From positions 1-64,000 of the forward strand of contig JAEDDN010000007.1 in assembly GCA_016298065.1 (NCBI GenBank): 64,000 nt of DNA, written 5' to 3'. Position 1 is the first letter of the stretch; every line of letters begins with the position of its first letter. The notes beneath the pieces are model-generated. The model ran no database searches. It worked only from the letters and a program-made list of their open reading frames with translations, and had not been told where the DNA came from. Below are positions 16,735 through 25,088 of the stretch, one piece after another. The translations under genes were made by a program, and so were the position numbers. This stretch comes from Oscillospiraceae bacterium. GTDB taxonomy: Bacteria; Bacillota; Clostridia; Oscillospirales; Ruminococcaceae.

Positions 16735-17736
16735 CTATTTTGCCACAATTTCCTCTATGCGAGAAATCTCATCGTCAGAGAAGTTTCCTTTTTTTAACGC
16801 TCCGAGATTTATCTGAATCTGCTCTGGAGAGCTTGCACCTATAAGCACCGTAGCTACAGCCTCATTTTTTAACACCCACGCCAAAGCCATTTGCGACAAG
16901 CTTTGTCCTCTATCCTTAGCCATATCGTTTAATAGGTTAAGCTTTTTAATCATATTGTCGTCGAGCTTTTTATCGGTATGAAGATGTCCCTTACCCATTC
17001 TCGAATCCTTCGGGATGCCGTTTAAATAGCGGTCGGTTAAAAAACCCTGATGAAGCGGAGAATATATTGCAAGACCGAAGCCTTCCTCTAATGCCAATTT
17101 ATCAAGTCCGTCCTCTTCAACACGACGGTTTAATATGGAATATGAAGGCTGGTTTACTATAAACGGAGTTTTCATTTCTCTGAAATAGCCTAAAATTTCT
17201 TTTGTCTGTGCGCTTGTATAATTTGAAACGCCGACATATAAAGCCTTGCCCTGCTTTACCATTTTATCGAGCGCATACGCAGTCTCCGAAAGCGGAGTTT
17301 CGGGGTCGAAGCGGTGATGATAAAAAATGTCTATATAATCAACGCCCAAACGCATAAGGCTTTGATCAATAGAGGTTAAAAGATACTTCATTGAACCGCC
17401 GTCGCCGTAAGGACCCTGCCACATATTAAAGCCTGCCTTTGTGGAAATCACAAGCTCGTTACGATGAGCGGACAATTGTCTTTTAAGCACTCTGCCGAGA
17501 TTTTCTTCGGTTACGCCGTAATACGGATAACCGTAGTAATTTGCAACGTCAAAATTTGTAATGCCGTTGTCAAAAGCCGTAAGGCACATTTTTTCCATAT
17601 TTGCATAGCTGTCGTTTGCGCCGAAATTCTGCCACATACCAAGCGATAACTTAGGTAATTTAAGTCCGCTTTTGCCACAACGGTTATAGGTCATTTTATC
17701 GTATCTGTCTTTATCAGGCGTGTACGTTATATACAA
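16735..17736 (-). CDS. aldo/keto reductase of YghZ type
   Basis: A 333-residue TIM-barrel oxidoreductase. Residues include the catalytic Asp/Tyr in FDVANYYG, the Lys in LVISTKAG and the His in IFYHHRFDP. The N terminus (DRYDKMTYNRCGKSGLKLP) and length match YghZ-type reductases, which reduce glyceraldehyde 3-phosphate and methylglyoxal. The start is a TTG at 17736, supported by GGGGAG nearby and by the length of related proteins. It is the first gene of the operon with proC and trpB2. The true substrate here is not known. Confidence 0.9.
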   Translation of the reverse strand: MYITYTPDKDRYDKMTYNRCGKSGLKLPKLSLGMWQNFGANDSYANMEKMCLTAFDNGITNFDVANYYGYPYYGVTEENLGRVLKRQLSAHRNELVISTKAGFNMWQGPYGDGGSMKYLLTSIDQSLMRLGVDYIDIFYHHRFDPETPLSETAYALDKMVKQGKALYVGVSNYTSAQTKEILGYFREMKTPFIVNQPSYSILNRRVEEDGLDKLALEEGFGLAIYSPLHQGFLTDRYLNGIPKDSRMGKGHLHTDKKLDDNMIKKLNLLNDMAKDRGQSLSQMALAWVLKNEAVATVLIGASSPEQIQINLGALKKGNFSDDEISRIEEIVAK

Positions 17737-17892
17737 TTATATCTCCCCTTTTTGCCTTTTTAAAAAGGCGCAAGTTTATAAAAAACTAATCTTTTCCAAA
17801 AATAATAAGCATTTAATAAAGTATACCACATAAACTAAAAAAAGTCGAATTTTTTTATAAAATCTTATAGAAACTTTCATAAAATAGCTCAA

Positions 17893-17923
17893 AAATACGG
17901 TATGGTTAAACCATACCGTATTT
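17893..17923 (-). terminator. terminator of pgsA
   Basis: AAATACGGTATGGT pairs with its complement across a very short loop (17893-17923), and on the minus strand the stem ends in TTTTTG. It follows the pgsA stop within 10 bases. Confidence 0.8.
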
Positions 17924-17931
17924 ACTAAACT

Positions 17932-18492
17932 TTACGCCTTGCGCTTTTTTAATATGCCGCAATAAAAAATCATATACATTATAAACGAAAAAACTATCAT
18001 CACGGCGCACACTATAGAGATAATACCTGCTATTGTTTCGGGTATGCCGGGGAAGATAATTAAAATGCCTATCGAAATGTACAGAATAACCGTACAAAGC
18101 TTTCCGTACCATTTGGCGCTGTTTACCTCATCCTTTACCTTTACGATAACAATACCCATAACGCTTACTATTATTTCCTTTACGGCAAATAATATAACCA
18201 GTCCTAACATCCAGCTATATTTAATTGTAAGACAGATAATCATTGTTCCGAGCGTTAATTTATCTGCAATAGGGTCAAGAATTTTACCGAAATCCGAAAC
18301 CATATCAAAGCGTCTTGCAATTTTGCCGTCGGCAACGTCGCTTAAGCCCGATATTGCAAGCAAAGCTATCGCCAAATAATAATTCTTTAAACCGCAGTAT
18401 GTCCAGATGATAAACGGAATAAGAATAAGCCTAAACAAGCTTAACAGGTTCGGAATTGTAAGTATCTGTTCTTTTTTAAACAGTCTGTGCAC
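17932..18492 (-). CDS. pgsA: CDP-diacylglycerol-glycerol-3-phosphate 3-phosphatidyltransferase
   Basis: A protein of 186 residues with the CDP-alcohol phosphatidyltransferase motif D-G-x2-A-R-x8-G-x3-D-x3-D (SDVADGKIARRFD..DFGKILDPIADK, residues about 51 to 78) and five to six membrane helices. It makes phosphatidylglycerol phosphate at the inner membrane. GTG 18492 is the first start after a GAGAGGA ribosome site. It is a single-gene unit bounded by terminators. Assignment between PgsA and related CDP-alcohol transferases rests on the IPNLLSLFRLILIP opening, which favours PgsA. Confidence 0.9.
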   Translation of the reverse strand: MHRLFKKEQILTIPNLLSLFRLILIPFIIWTYCGLKNYYLAIALLAISGLSDVADGKIARRFDMVSDFGKILDPIADKLTLGTMIICLTIKYSWMLGLVILFAVKEIIVSVMGIVIVKVKDEVNSAKWYGKLCTVILYISIGILIIFPGIPETIAGIISIVCAVMIVFSFIMYMIFYCGILKKRKA

Positions 18493-18633
18493 TAAAAAAA
18501 CAATCCTCTCTAAGTTTTGAGTGTTTAATCCACTTAAATAATATATATTTATATAATTATAACATATTTATTTTTACTTCACAACAATAGTTTTTGAAAA
18601 ATAAATTATTCTTAATTTATTTTCATTTTAAGA

Positions 18634-19053
18634 TTAGTCGTCAAATTCAATCCACGGAAGTTGTACGCTTCCGTCTGATAAAATTTCTGCCTCTTCATTT
18701 TCAAATTGAGGCTTACTTTCAGCCTGCGATGATGCATTTTGGTCAGCCTTCACCTCAGATGAAGTCGAGGCAAGCGAAGTATTATCACTTTGTTTTTTAC
18801 TTTTCGCATTATCCGAAGCTTTAGATGAAGTGTCATCATCGGCACTTTCCGATTTGCTTTGGCTCTCGGCTATCTCAGTCCAATAAGATTTTTTTGATGG
18901 TTTGTTTGACGGATGTGACTTATTGTCAGTGCTTTGAGTTTCGCTTACAGCTTCAGAGCTTTGATTACCGGAAGTATCTTTAGTCTTATCCTTACAGCCT
19001 GCAAACAAAATACACACCGACAAAACCGCAATAATCACAAGTATCTTTTTCAT
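18634..19053 (-). CDS. Ser/Lys-rich lipoprotein of unknown function
   Basis: A 139-residue protein with a lipoprotein signal: KK, a hydrophobic core and the lipobox LFAGC (Cys19 acylated). The rest is a low-complexity chain rich in Ser, Lys, Asp and Glu, ending in the conserved-looking VQLPWIEFDD. It would be anchored to the outer face of the membrane. No known domain is seen. It is a single-gene unit. Confidence 0.75.
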   Translation of the reverse strand: MKKILVIIAVLSVCILFAGCKDKTKDTSGNQSSEAVSETQSTDNKSHPSNKPSKKSYWTEIAESQSKSESADDDTSSKASDNAKSKKQSDNTSLASTSSEVKADQNASSQAESKPQFENEEAEILSDGSVQLPWIEFDD

Positions 19054-19204
19054 AGCTAGCCCTCTTTTTATATTATATATTTATTTTTGTCTTATAAATT
19101 AAAAAATAAACAGTTTTTACCTTTAAAATTATACCTTTTAAAAAGATTTGTGTCAATGAATTAAGTCGGTATTTAACTGAAAAATATCACCAAAGATAAT
19201 ATAA

Positions 19205-19229
19205 ACTGCCCCGATAGCATCGGGGCAGT
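19205..19229 (-). terminator. terminator after the membrane-protein gene
   Basis: ACTGCCCCGAT and its complement enclose AGC. On the minus strand TTTATATTAT follows. It ends the transcript of the gene at 19241. Confidence 0.75.
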
Positions 19230-19240
19230 AGTAATAGTCA

Positions 19241-20044
19241 TTACTTTTTAGATTTACTTTTATTTTTTTCTTCACGGTATTTTTGTATCTTTGAAAATGC
19301 CGATTTATACTTTCCGTTTTGCAAATTGGGGAACGCCTTAAAAAGACGTTTATGTATATAGTTTCTCTTCTCAAGGAGAGTTTTATATTTTTCCTTTAAC
19401 TCTTTTTCCTTTTCAGGTGCTTTTTCCTTAACGGTAGAAACTCCTTCCGAAAGCTTTTCTCCTATATCATAGGAAACCGTTTCGAGCATACGGGATATAT
19501 CGTTTATCGCTTTCATACGGCTCTCTATCTTAAGGGCTTCGATGACGGTGATAATTATATCAGCTAAAAACACAGCGCCAAAAGCTATAAGAAGTATCGT
19601 ACCCAAAAGGTTTGGAATAATACTTATAAAATGATATATAAGAGGGTGAACGGCATACACTACACATATACAGCATATTCCCCACAAAAGCGAAAACTCA
19701 AGGCAGATATATCCGCCGATATTAAACGGACGCTTTGAATAATCCCAAAGTCTTTCGTGCAAAAGCTTATGAGAAACAAAGCCGATTATAAGTTCTATAA
19801 CCGAGGTTACTATAACCGCACAGATATAAAATAAAATTAAATTGTGCTTTATCGGCATAAGAAGCCCGATAACCGCAACTATTCCCACACCGTATATGGG
19901 GCAGACAGGACCGGTTAAAAAGCCTCTGTTTACAAACTTACCGCTGTGCGCCGCCGCAAATACAACCTCACTGCACCAGCCTAAAAAGCTGTAAATAAAA
20001 AACATCCATAAATATTCCGTGAATGAGTATAGCATAAGTTTCAC
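19241..20044 (-). CDS. polytopic membrane protein of the ABC-permease-like (CmpB) type
   Basis: A 267-residue protein with about six membrane helices, starting FFIYSFLGWCSEVVFAAA. The pattern GFLTGPVCPIYGVG and the later ERLWDYSKRPFNIGGYICLEFS match the 'putative ABC transporter permease' family (PF06541). The C-terminal third is charged and partly coiled coil. No ATPase lies beside it, and the family's role is unknown. The leader contains the structured element at 20107-20200. Confidence 0.8.
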   Translation of the reverse strand: MKLMLYSFTEYLWMFFIYSFLGWCSEVVFAAAHSGKFVNRGFLTGPVCPIYGVGIVAVIGLLMPIKHNLILFYICAVIVTSVIELIIGFVSHKLLHERLWDYSKRPFNIGGYICLEFSLLWGICCICVVYAVHPLIYHFISIIPNLLGTILLIAFGAVFLADIIITVIEALKIESRMKAINDISRMLETVSYDIGEKLSEGVSTVKEKAPEKEKELKEKYKTLLEKRNYIHKRLFKAFPNLQNGKYKSAFSKIQKYREEKNKSKSKK

Positions 20045-20106
20045 CTTGTTTTCTCGCTATAAATATGCTTCGTAAGTAATTTTTTATAAACTTCTTTTAA
20101 AGAATA

Positions 20107-20200
20107 TTATAAGTTAAAATGTTCTTAGTTAAAATCCATAAGGATTTTTTAAGCGCAAGCTTGTCGGCACCAAAGGTGCAGACTGACTAAGGTTATTATA
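20107..20200 (-). repeat. structured leader element, copy A
   Basis: About 94 bases that recur at 50378-50472 with only a handful of changes. Read on the minus strand, CTTAGT and ACTAAG form an outer stem that encloses three hairpins (GCACC/GGTGC, AAGC/GCTT, AAAATCC/GGATTTT). The element begins at a -10 box (TATAAT, with TTGTTT 17 bases upstream) and ends about 60 bases before the ATG of the 19241-20044 gene, so it lies in that gene's 5' leader. The changes between copies fall in loops and linkers. Confidence 0.6.
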
Positions 20201-20248
20201 CCACGACTTATATTTAAAAAACAACAATAATATGCATATAAGCTTTAG

Positions 20249-20278
20249 TTGCTTTATAATATAGCTATATGGTATACT
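20249..20278 (+). promoter_or_regulatory. promoter of the pyruvyl transferase gene
   Basis: TTGCTT and TATACT are separated by 18 bases, 37 bases upstream of the ATG at 20315, which has GGAGGG in front. Confidence 0.6.
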
Positions 20279-20314
20279 AAGTATATAAACCATAAAATGA
20301 TTCGGAGGGCAGTT

Positions 20315-21847
20315 ATGAAAAAGTTTAACATTGCTCAGGTAGGCTCTTTTGACGTTGAAAACTACGGTGATTTATTATTTGCGCCCGTATTTAAAAGTCA
20401 CATAACAAAACGCCTTGATATTGATAATATTGTTTTGTTTGCTCCTAAAAACTGCAATATGCCCTTTGAGGAAAACATAAAGGTGTATTCGGTAACAGAG
20501 CTTGAAAAAAAGCATCTTGAATATAATTTTGATGCCATTGTTGTAGGCGGCGGCGATTTAATACACCTAACAAAAATCTGCCCGCTTATTCCGTATATTT
20601 CTAAAGACTCGCCTGTAATTTACGAGGCGTTATATATGTGGATTTTACCGGTATTTGTTGCGGTAAAATATAATATCCCGATAATATTTAACGGTGTCGG
20701 CGTGCCGAGTGAATTTAAAAAGCACGACAGAGAGTTTGTTCGTGGCTTAACAGAAGCTGTGGATTACATTTCGGTGCGTGACGAGCTTTCAAAAGAACAC
20801 CTGCTCACCTGCGGTACCTCAAAGGATATTACCGTAATTCCCGACAGCGTTTTATCTATCTCAAAGGTATATCCGAAAGAGCTTATTTTAAAAACCTTTG
20901 AGAGCTTATCCTTGCCCTTTGACAAAGATAAAAAATATGTTGCAGTTCATATAAATAAACGTTTTTCCGATGAAAATATCTCTGCCTTGGCAGATGAGCT
21001 TATTAAGATAAAAAAAGAATACGACTGTCAGATTGTTTTGGTGCCTATAGGATATGCCTTAGGCGATTACGAAATGATGCAAAAGTTAAACGGTATTTAC
21101 CCTGATGAATTTATACCTCTTACCGAAAAGCTTTCGCCGATAAATATGCTAAGCGTTATAGTAAATTCCGAGTGCTATATCGGTGCGAGCCTGCACGGCT
21201 GTATTACCGCTTCGGCATACGGCACTAAGGTTATGATGCTAAACTACAGCAAATTCACAAAGATAGACGGCTTTTTATCCTTAATAGGCCGCAGCGATTG
21301 TTTGGCTCACGACGCAGACGAAACCTTTGAGGTATTTAAAAATATAATAAACTTGCCTACGGCAGAGCTTGACTCTCTTTTGCCTCAAATAGATAAGCAT
21401 TTTGACAAGGTAGCTAAGATAATATCTGACGGCAAAAATGATAAGCCGATAGCCGATATTTCGGTAGCTATGGCAGAAACCATATACGGTATGCAGGTTG
21501 ACGGCGAGCTTTTTGATTTAAAGGACGCCTATGACGAGCTTATGAAAACTCATATTTCACTTGCAACTACACTTCATCAGACAAATCTCGCTCATCAAAA
21601 GCTTATAAATGAGCATAACGCTCTTAGAAGTGTCTTTGAGGATACTAATAATTCTTATCAAACGCTCAAAACCGAGCACGAAAATATATGCACGACACTT
21701 CATCAGACAAACTTAGAGCTTTTAAGCACAAGGCAATCGGAAGCGCAATATAAAAGCTTTTACGATAAAATCCATTCAAACTTTATCTTTAAAATTGCTT
21801 TCGGTATTAAAAATTTCCTTAAAAAAATATTTTCAAAGAATAAGTAG
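20315..21847 (+). CDS. polysaccharide pyruvyl transferase family protein with coiled-coil tail
   Basis: A protein of 510 residues. Residues 1 to about 390 form the pyruvyl transferase domain (IAQVGSFDVENYGDLLFAP; IVVGGGDLIH; YIGASLHGCITASAYG near 290). Such enzymes add pyruvate ketals to cell-surface sugars. The C-terminal 100 residues form a coiled coil with two copies of TTLHQTNL, and end in a basic, amphipathic segment that could hold the enzyme at the membrane. ATG 20315 follows GGAGGG; the 22-codon upstream extension overlaps the promoter. No other polysaccharide genes flank it directly, though the rhamnose genes lie 4 kb away. Confidence 0.85.
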   Translation: MKKFNIAQVGSFDVENYGDLLFAPVFKSHITKRLDIDNIVLFAPKNCNMPFEENIKVYSVTELEKKHLEYNFDAIVVGGGDLIHLTKICPLIPYISKDSPVIYEALYMWILPVFVAVKYNIPIIFNGVGVPSEFKKHDREFVRGLTEAVDYISVRDELSKEHLLTCGTSKDITVIPDSVLSISKVYPKELILKTFESLSLPFDKDKKYVAVHINKRFSDENISALADELIKIKKEYDCQIVLVPIGYALGDYEMMQKLNGIYPDEFIPLTEKLSPINMLSVIVNSECYIGASLHGCITASAYGTKVMMLNYSKFTKIDGFLSLIGRSDCLAHDADETFEVFKNIINLPTAELDSLLPQIDKHFDKVAKIISDGKNDKPIADISVAMAETIYGMQVDGELFDLKDAYDELMKTHISLATTLHQTNLAHQKLINEHNALRSVFEDTNNSYQTLKTEHENICTTLHQTNLELLSTRQSEAQYKSFYDKIHSNFIFKIAFGIKNFLKKIFSKNK

Positions 21848-21855
21848 TAAGCCTA

Positions 21856-21884
21856 TTGACAAATATTTTTTACTATAGTATACT
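21856..21884 (+). promoter_or_regulatory. promoter of the ribU operon
   Basis: TTGACA, 17 bases, TATACT: a near-consensus promoter directly upstream of the FMN riboswitch. Confidence 0.8.
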
Positions 21885-21905
21885 AATATAGTAAACTAAA
21901 TATAT

Positions 21906-22013
21906 GTTTCAGGGCGGAGTGCAATTCTCCACTGGTGGTAAAGTCCACGAGCCTTTAAAAAGGCTGATTTGGTGAAATTCCAAAACCAACGGTATAGTCC
22001 GGATGAAAGAAAC
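21906..22013 (+). ncRNA. FMN riboswitch (RFN element)
   Basis: The conserved parts are all present: GTTTC/GAAAC closing stem, AGGGCGGAG, GGTGGTAAAGTCC, GGTGAAATTCC, ACCAACGGT and AGTCCGGATGAAAG. It senses flavin mononucleotide. A terminator hairpin follows at 22041, so regulation is probably by attenuation of the riboflavin transporter operon. Confidence 0.95.
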
Positions 22014-22040
22014 TTTTATTTATAATAATGCTAAAAGCTT

Positions 22041-22074
22041 ATGCCCTGAATTATATTCAGGGCATTTTTATTTT
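22041..22074 (+). terminator. riboswitch-controlled terminator
   Basis: ATGCCCTGAA and its complement enclose TTATA, followed by TTTTTATTTTT. It is the expression platform of the FMN riboswitch: in the FMN-bound state it would stop transcription before ribU. Confidence 0.85.
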
Positions 22075-22092
22075 TGAAGGGAGCTTTTTAAA

Positions 22093-22728
22093 TTGGAAAA
22101 GGCAAAAAAATTAAAAGGAAAATCATCACTTAACCTTCAGACTATGGTAAAGATAGCTTTACTTTCGGCGATAGCTGCCATACTTATGTTTTTGGAAATA
22201 CCTTTATGGTTCGCCCCGGGCTTTTATAAGCTTGATTTAAGCGAAATCGCCGTACTTATCGGCTCGTTTTCTATGGGTGTAATACCCGGTATCATTATCG
22301 AAGCGCTGAAAATATTATTACACCTACTCATAAAGGGAACCTCCACCGCAGGCGTTGGTGAGATAAGCAATTTCATTATAGGGCTTACCCTTGTAGTTCC
22401 CTCTACGATTATTTTCCGCAGACATAAGACCTTAAAAAGCGCAGTTATCGGGCTTTTAGTCGGCGCTTTGAGTATGGCGGTTATCGGCGCTTTGATGAAT
22501 TATCTTGTACTTATCCCGTTTTATTCAAAGGCATACGGTATGCCTTTAGACGCAATAATAGGTATGGGCACTAAGGTAAACAGTCATATAGTGGATTTAA
22601 AGACGCTGGTATTTTGGGCTGTAGTTCCGTTTAACATATTAAAGGCTGTTATTTCGGGGGCTGTGACATTACTTCTTTATAAAAAGCTATCTCCTATTAT
22701 AAGCGGTGACGCCGCTAAGGAAATTTAA
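22093..22728 (+). CDS. ribU: riboflavin ECF transporter S component (RibU type)
   Basis: A 211-residue membrane protein with five to six helices and the ECF S-component layout. The N terminus (AAILMFLEIPLWFAPGFYKLDLSE) carries a pattern typical of RibU; the loop PGIIIEALKILLHLL is the ECF-contact region. It binds riboflavin and works with a shared energising module encoded elsewhere. The start is TTG at 22093, with GAAGGGA in front. The upstream FMN riboswitch supports the substrate. The cupin gene follows within two bases. Confidence 0.92.
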   Translation: MEKAKKLKGKSSLNLQTMVKIALLSAIAAILMFLEIPLWFAPGFYKLDLSEIAVLIGSFSMGVIPGIIIEALKILLHLLIKGTSTAGVGEISNFIIGLTLVVPSTIIFRRHKTLKSAVIGLLVGALSMAVIGALMNYLVLIPFYSKAYGMPLDAIIGMGTKVNSHIVDLKTLVFWAVVPFNILKAVISGAVTLLLYKKLSPIISGDAAKEI

Positions 22729-22730
22729 AG

Positions 22731-23054
22731 ATGAACATATTTGATATAAAAGATGAGAAGCTAAGCGAGGAATTAACCACGCTTTTGCACAGCGACAAAA
22801 ACATAAGGATAGAAAGAATTATATCCGACGGTCAATGCTCCGAAAAGGGATTTTGGTACGACCAAGAGGAAAATGAATGGCTGGTACTTATACAAGGCTC
22901 GGCAAAACTTAAATTTGACGACAGCCGTTTTGATAATGAAGTTATATTAAATGCAGGCGACACGCTTTTTATCCCGGCACACTGTCGCCATAGGGTTAAA
23001 TACACAAGCACCGTACCAAAATGTATATGGGTTTGTATATTTTACAGTGAATAA
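22731..23054 (+). CDS. cupin-domain protein
   Basis: A 107-residue single-domain cupin (NEWLVLIQGSAKLKFDD and AGDTLFIPAHCRHRVKYTS), with His residues at the metal-site positions. It starts two bases after the ribU stop, so it is co-transcribed under the FMN riboswitch. The link of a cupin with riboflavin transport is unusual and not explained. Small cupins can be sugar isomerases, dioxygenases or ligand-binding proteins; the activity here is not known. Confidence 0.8.
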   Translation: MNIFDIKDEKLSEELTTLLHSDKNIRIERIISDGQCSEKGFWYDQEENEWLVLIQGSAKLKFDDSRFDNEVILNAGDTLFIPAHCRHRVKYTSTVPKCIWVCIFYSE

Positions 23055-23077
23055 AGCTTATTAAAGGAAGTGTATAT

Positions 23078-23293
23078 ATGGATAAATCAAAGCTCAGTCG
23101 CATAAACGAGCTTGCACGCAAATCCCGTGAAAGCGAGCTTACTGCAGACGAAAAAGCCGAACAACACGCTTTGAGGGAAGAATATTTAATGGAATTTCGC
23201 AGTAATTTAAAAAACACCTTAGATAACGTCACGGTAGTTGACAAAGAAGGTAATGTGCTGATTAAAAGTAAAAATAATAAAAATTTGAGTTAA
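23078..23293 (+). CDS. DUF896/YnzC-type small protein
   Basis: A 71-residue protein, beginning KLSRINELARKSRESELTADEKAEQ, the pattern of the UPF0291/DUF896 (YnzC) family, which is linked to SOS control in Bacillus. It forms a helical hairpin. It follows the cupin gene after 23 bases with AAAGGAAG in front. Its place at the end of a riboflavin operon may be chance. Confidence 0.9.
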   Translation: MDKSKLSRINELARKSRESELTADEKAEQHALREEYLMEFRSNLKNTLDNVTVVDKEGNVLIKSKNNKNLS

Positions 23294-23323
23294 AAAAGGC
23301 TGTTCTACCGAACAGCCTTTTTT
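23292..23323. terminator. bidirectional terminator
   Basis: AAAAAAGGCTGTTC pairs with its complement across TACC. T-runs on both strands serve the convergent DUF896 and YaiI-type genes. Confidence 0.9.
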
Positions 23324-23326
23324 ATT

Positions 23327-23770
23327 TCACTTTAAATTTTTCTCGATACATTCTGTTAAGGATTTTTCAAACGCCGTATCCTGCACCGCTTTGTTTCTCT
23401 TAGCGTTTCCCTTTAATCGACCGCCCGAATTTCTTATCTTTTTGGCGGTGTGTCTGAATAACAGCAAGGCGTCAATGTTATCCTTAGTGTAAAAAAGTCC
23501 GTTTTGATTTATAACAAAAGCCTCTTTGGCAAGACACATCGCCGCTAAGCCATAGTCTTGTGTTATGACTATATCGGACTTTTTTATCATATTCACAAGT
23601 GCAAAATCCACGCTGTCAGCACCCTTTGATACGGTTATCGTTTTAGCATATTCATTTTCAAAAATATGTGATGTATCGCAAATTATGATAACCTCTAAGT
23701 TATACTTTCTGCCGATATTTATTGTATTTTGCACGACAGGACAGCCGTCGGCATCTATAAGTATGCGCAC
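23327..23770 (-). CDS. YaiI/YqxD family (DUF188) NYN-like protein
   Basis: A 147-residue protein with the PIN/NYN-like start RILIDADGCPVVQNTI and the later DIVITQDYGLAAMCL and KAxRNSGGRLKGN segments of UPF0178. Acidic residues at the likely metal site suggest nuclease fold, but the enzyme activity is not proven. It follows the YjbQ-like gene with two bases between. It is probably the last gene of the rhamnose operon transcript. Confidence 0.9.
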   Translation of the reverse strand: MRILIDADGCPVVQNTINIGRKYNLEVIIICDTSHIFENEYAKTITVSKGADSVDFALVNMIKKSDIVITQDYGLAAMCLAKEAFVINQNGLFYTKDNIDALLLFRHTAKKIRNSGGRLKGNAKRNKAVQDTAFEKSLTECIEKNLK

Positions 23771-23772
23771 TG

Positions 23773-24171
23773 CTACTCACCTATAACCTTAACTAAAAAT
23801 CGACGTGTGCGAGGCCCGTCAAATTCGCAGAAATATATTCCCTGCCATATACCGAGCAGGAGCTTACCGTCGTTTATAATCACCGTCGCAGACGAGCCCA
23901 TAGCCGAAGCTTTAAGGTGTGCTGTAGAGTTGCCCTCGGCGTGCATAAAGTCTTTAGAATCAGGATATGCTCTACTAAGCCCCAACAGCATATCTCTTAC
24001 AACGTCGGGGTCTGCGTTTTCGTTTATGGTAATGCCCGCCGTGGTGTGCGGGCTAAACACTACGCATATTCCGTTTTTTATATTACTTTTTGCCACCGCT
24101 TCTTTTACCTTTGAGGTTACGTTATAAAAGTTTTGTGGCGCTGTTTGAAGCTTATATTCATATAAGGACAT
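23773..24171 (-). CDS. YjbQ family protein (UPF0047)
   Basis: A 132-residue protein with the family box HTTAGITINENADPDV (residues about 47 to 62) and GNSTAHLKASAMGSS. Members are called secondary thiamine-phosphate synthases because they can support thiamine synthesis weakly; the natural role is not settled. It lies between rmlD and the YaiI-type gene on the same strand. Confidence 0.9.
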   Translation of the reverse strand: MSLYEYKLQTAPQNFYNVTSKVKEAVAKSNIKNGICVVFSPHTTAGITINENADPDVVRDMLLGLSRAYPDSKDFMHAEGNSTAHLKASAMGSSATVIINDGKLLLGIWQGIYFCEFDGPRTRRFLVKVIGE

Positions 24172-24192
24172 TTTACTTCTCCTATAGCTTAA

Positions 24193-25035
24193 TTACAGAG
24201 TATTTTTCAAATACCTGCTCAAAGCATCCTGCCATGTAGGCAGATGTTCAAAGCCGTTTTCGGTAAGGGCAGCCTTGCTCATTCGTGAGTTTTTGGGTCT
24301 TGCCGCTTTTGCGGGATACTTAGAACTGTCAACAGGTGTAACGTCTATATTTTTGCCTGCCTGTTTAAATATCTCGACAGCAAATTCATACCAACTGCAA
24401 AAACCCTCATTTGTAACGTGATATGTGCCGTATTTCTCGGTCTTTATCATTTCGCATACTAACTTAGCTACGTCCTTACAATAAGTCGGCGAGCCTATCT
24501 GGTCGTCTACTACCGTGAGTTTGTCGTGTGTTTCGGCAAGATTAAGCATAGTTTTTATAAAGTTTTTGCCGTTTTCGCCGAATACCCATGATATTCTGCA
24601 GATAAAATATTTATCTAAATTTTCTCTTATTGCTTTTTCGCCGAGCCATTTTGTATAGCCGTAGTGATTTATCGGGTTTGCTGGCTCGTCAACTTCAAAC
24701 GGAGTTGTACCTGTGCCCTCAAATACATAGTCGGTGCTAAAGTATACAAACTTTGCGTCAAGCTCTTTTGCGACATCAACTAAATTTTTTGTGCCGTTAT
24801 AATTTACCTTCTCGCAAAGCTCTTTTTCGTCCTCAGCCCTATCTACAGCAGTATAAGCGGCACAGTGGATTATTGTATCGGGAGCGTAATTTAAAACGTA
24901 ATCCCTAACGCTTTTTTCATCGGTTAAATCAAAATCGTCTATATCTACGCCTTTTGCAGTAACACCCTGTTCGTTTAACAAATTTAAAATATCAAAGCCT
25001 AATTGACCTTTAACGCCTGTTACCAATACTTTCAT
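24193..25035 (-). CDS. rmlD: dTDP-4-dehydrorhamnose reductase
   Basis: A protein of 280 residues with Rossmann motif GVKGQLGFD and the catalytic YGYTKWLGE (YxxxK). It reduces dTDP-4-keto-L-rhamnose to dTDP-L-rhamnose, the last step of the pathway. It is fourth in the operon rmlA-rmlC-rmlB-rmlD, about 54 bases after rmlB. Confidence 0.95.
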   Translation of the reverse strand: MKVLVTGVKGQLGFDILNLLNEQGVTAKGVDIDDFDLTDEKSVRDYVLNYAPDTIIHCAAYTAVDRAEDEKELCEKVNYNGTKNLVDVAKELDAKFVYFSTDYVFEGTGTTPFEVDEPANPINHYGYTKWLGEKAIRENLDKYFICRISWVFGENGKNFIKTMLNLAETHDKLTVVDDQIGSPTYCKDVAKLVCEMIKTEKYGTYHVTNEGFCSWYEFAVEIFKQAGKNIDVTPVDSSKYPAKAARPKNSRMSKAALTENGFEHLPTWQDALSRYLKNTL

Positions 25036-25088
25036 AGCTTTTTCTCCTTTTTATATGTTTAAAGGGCGGTAATACCGCCCTTTAGAGT

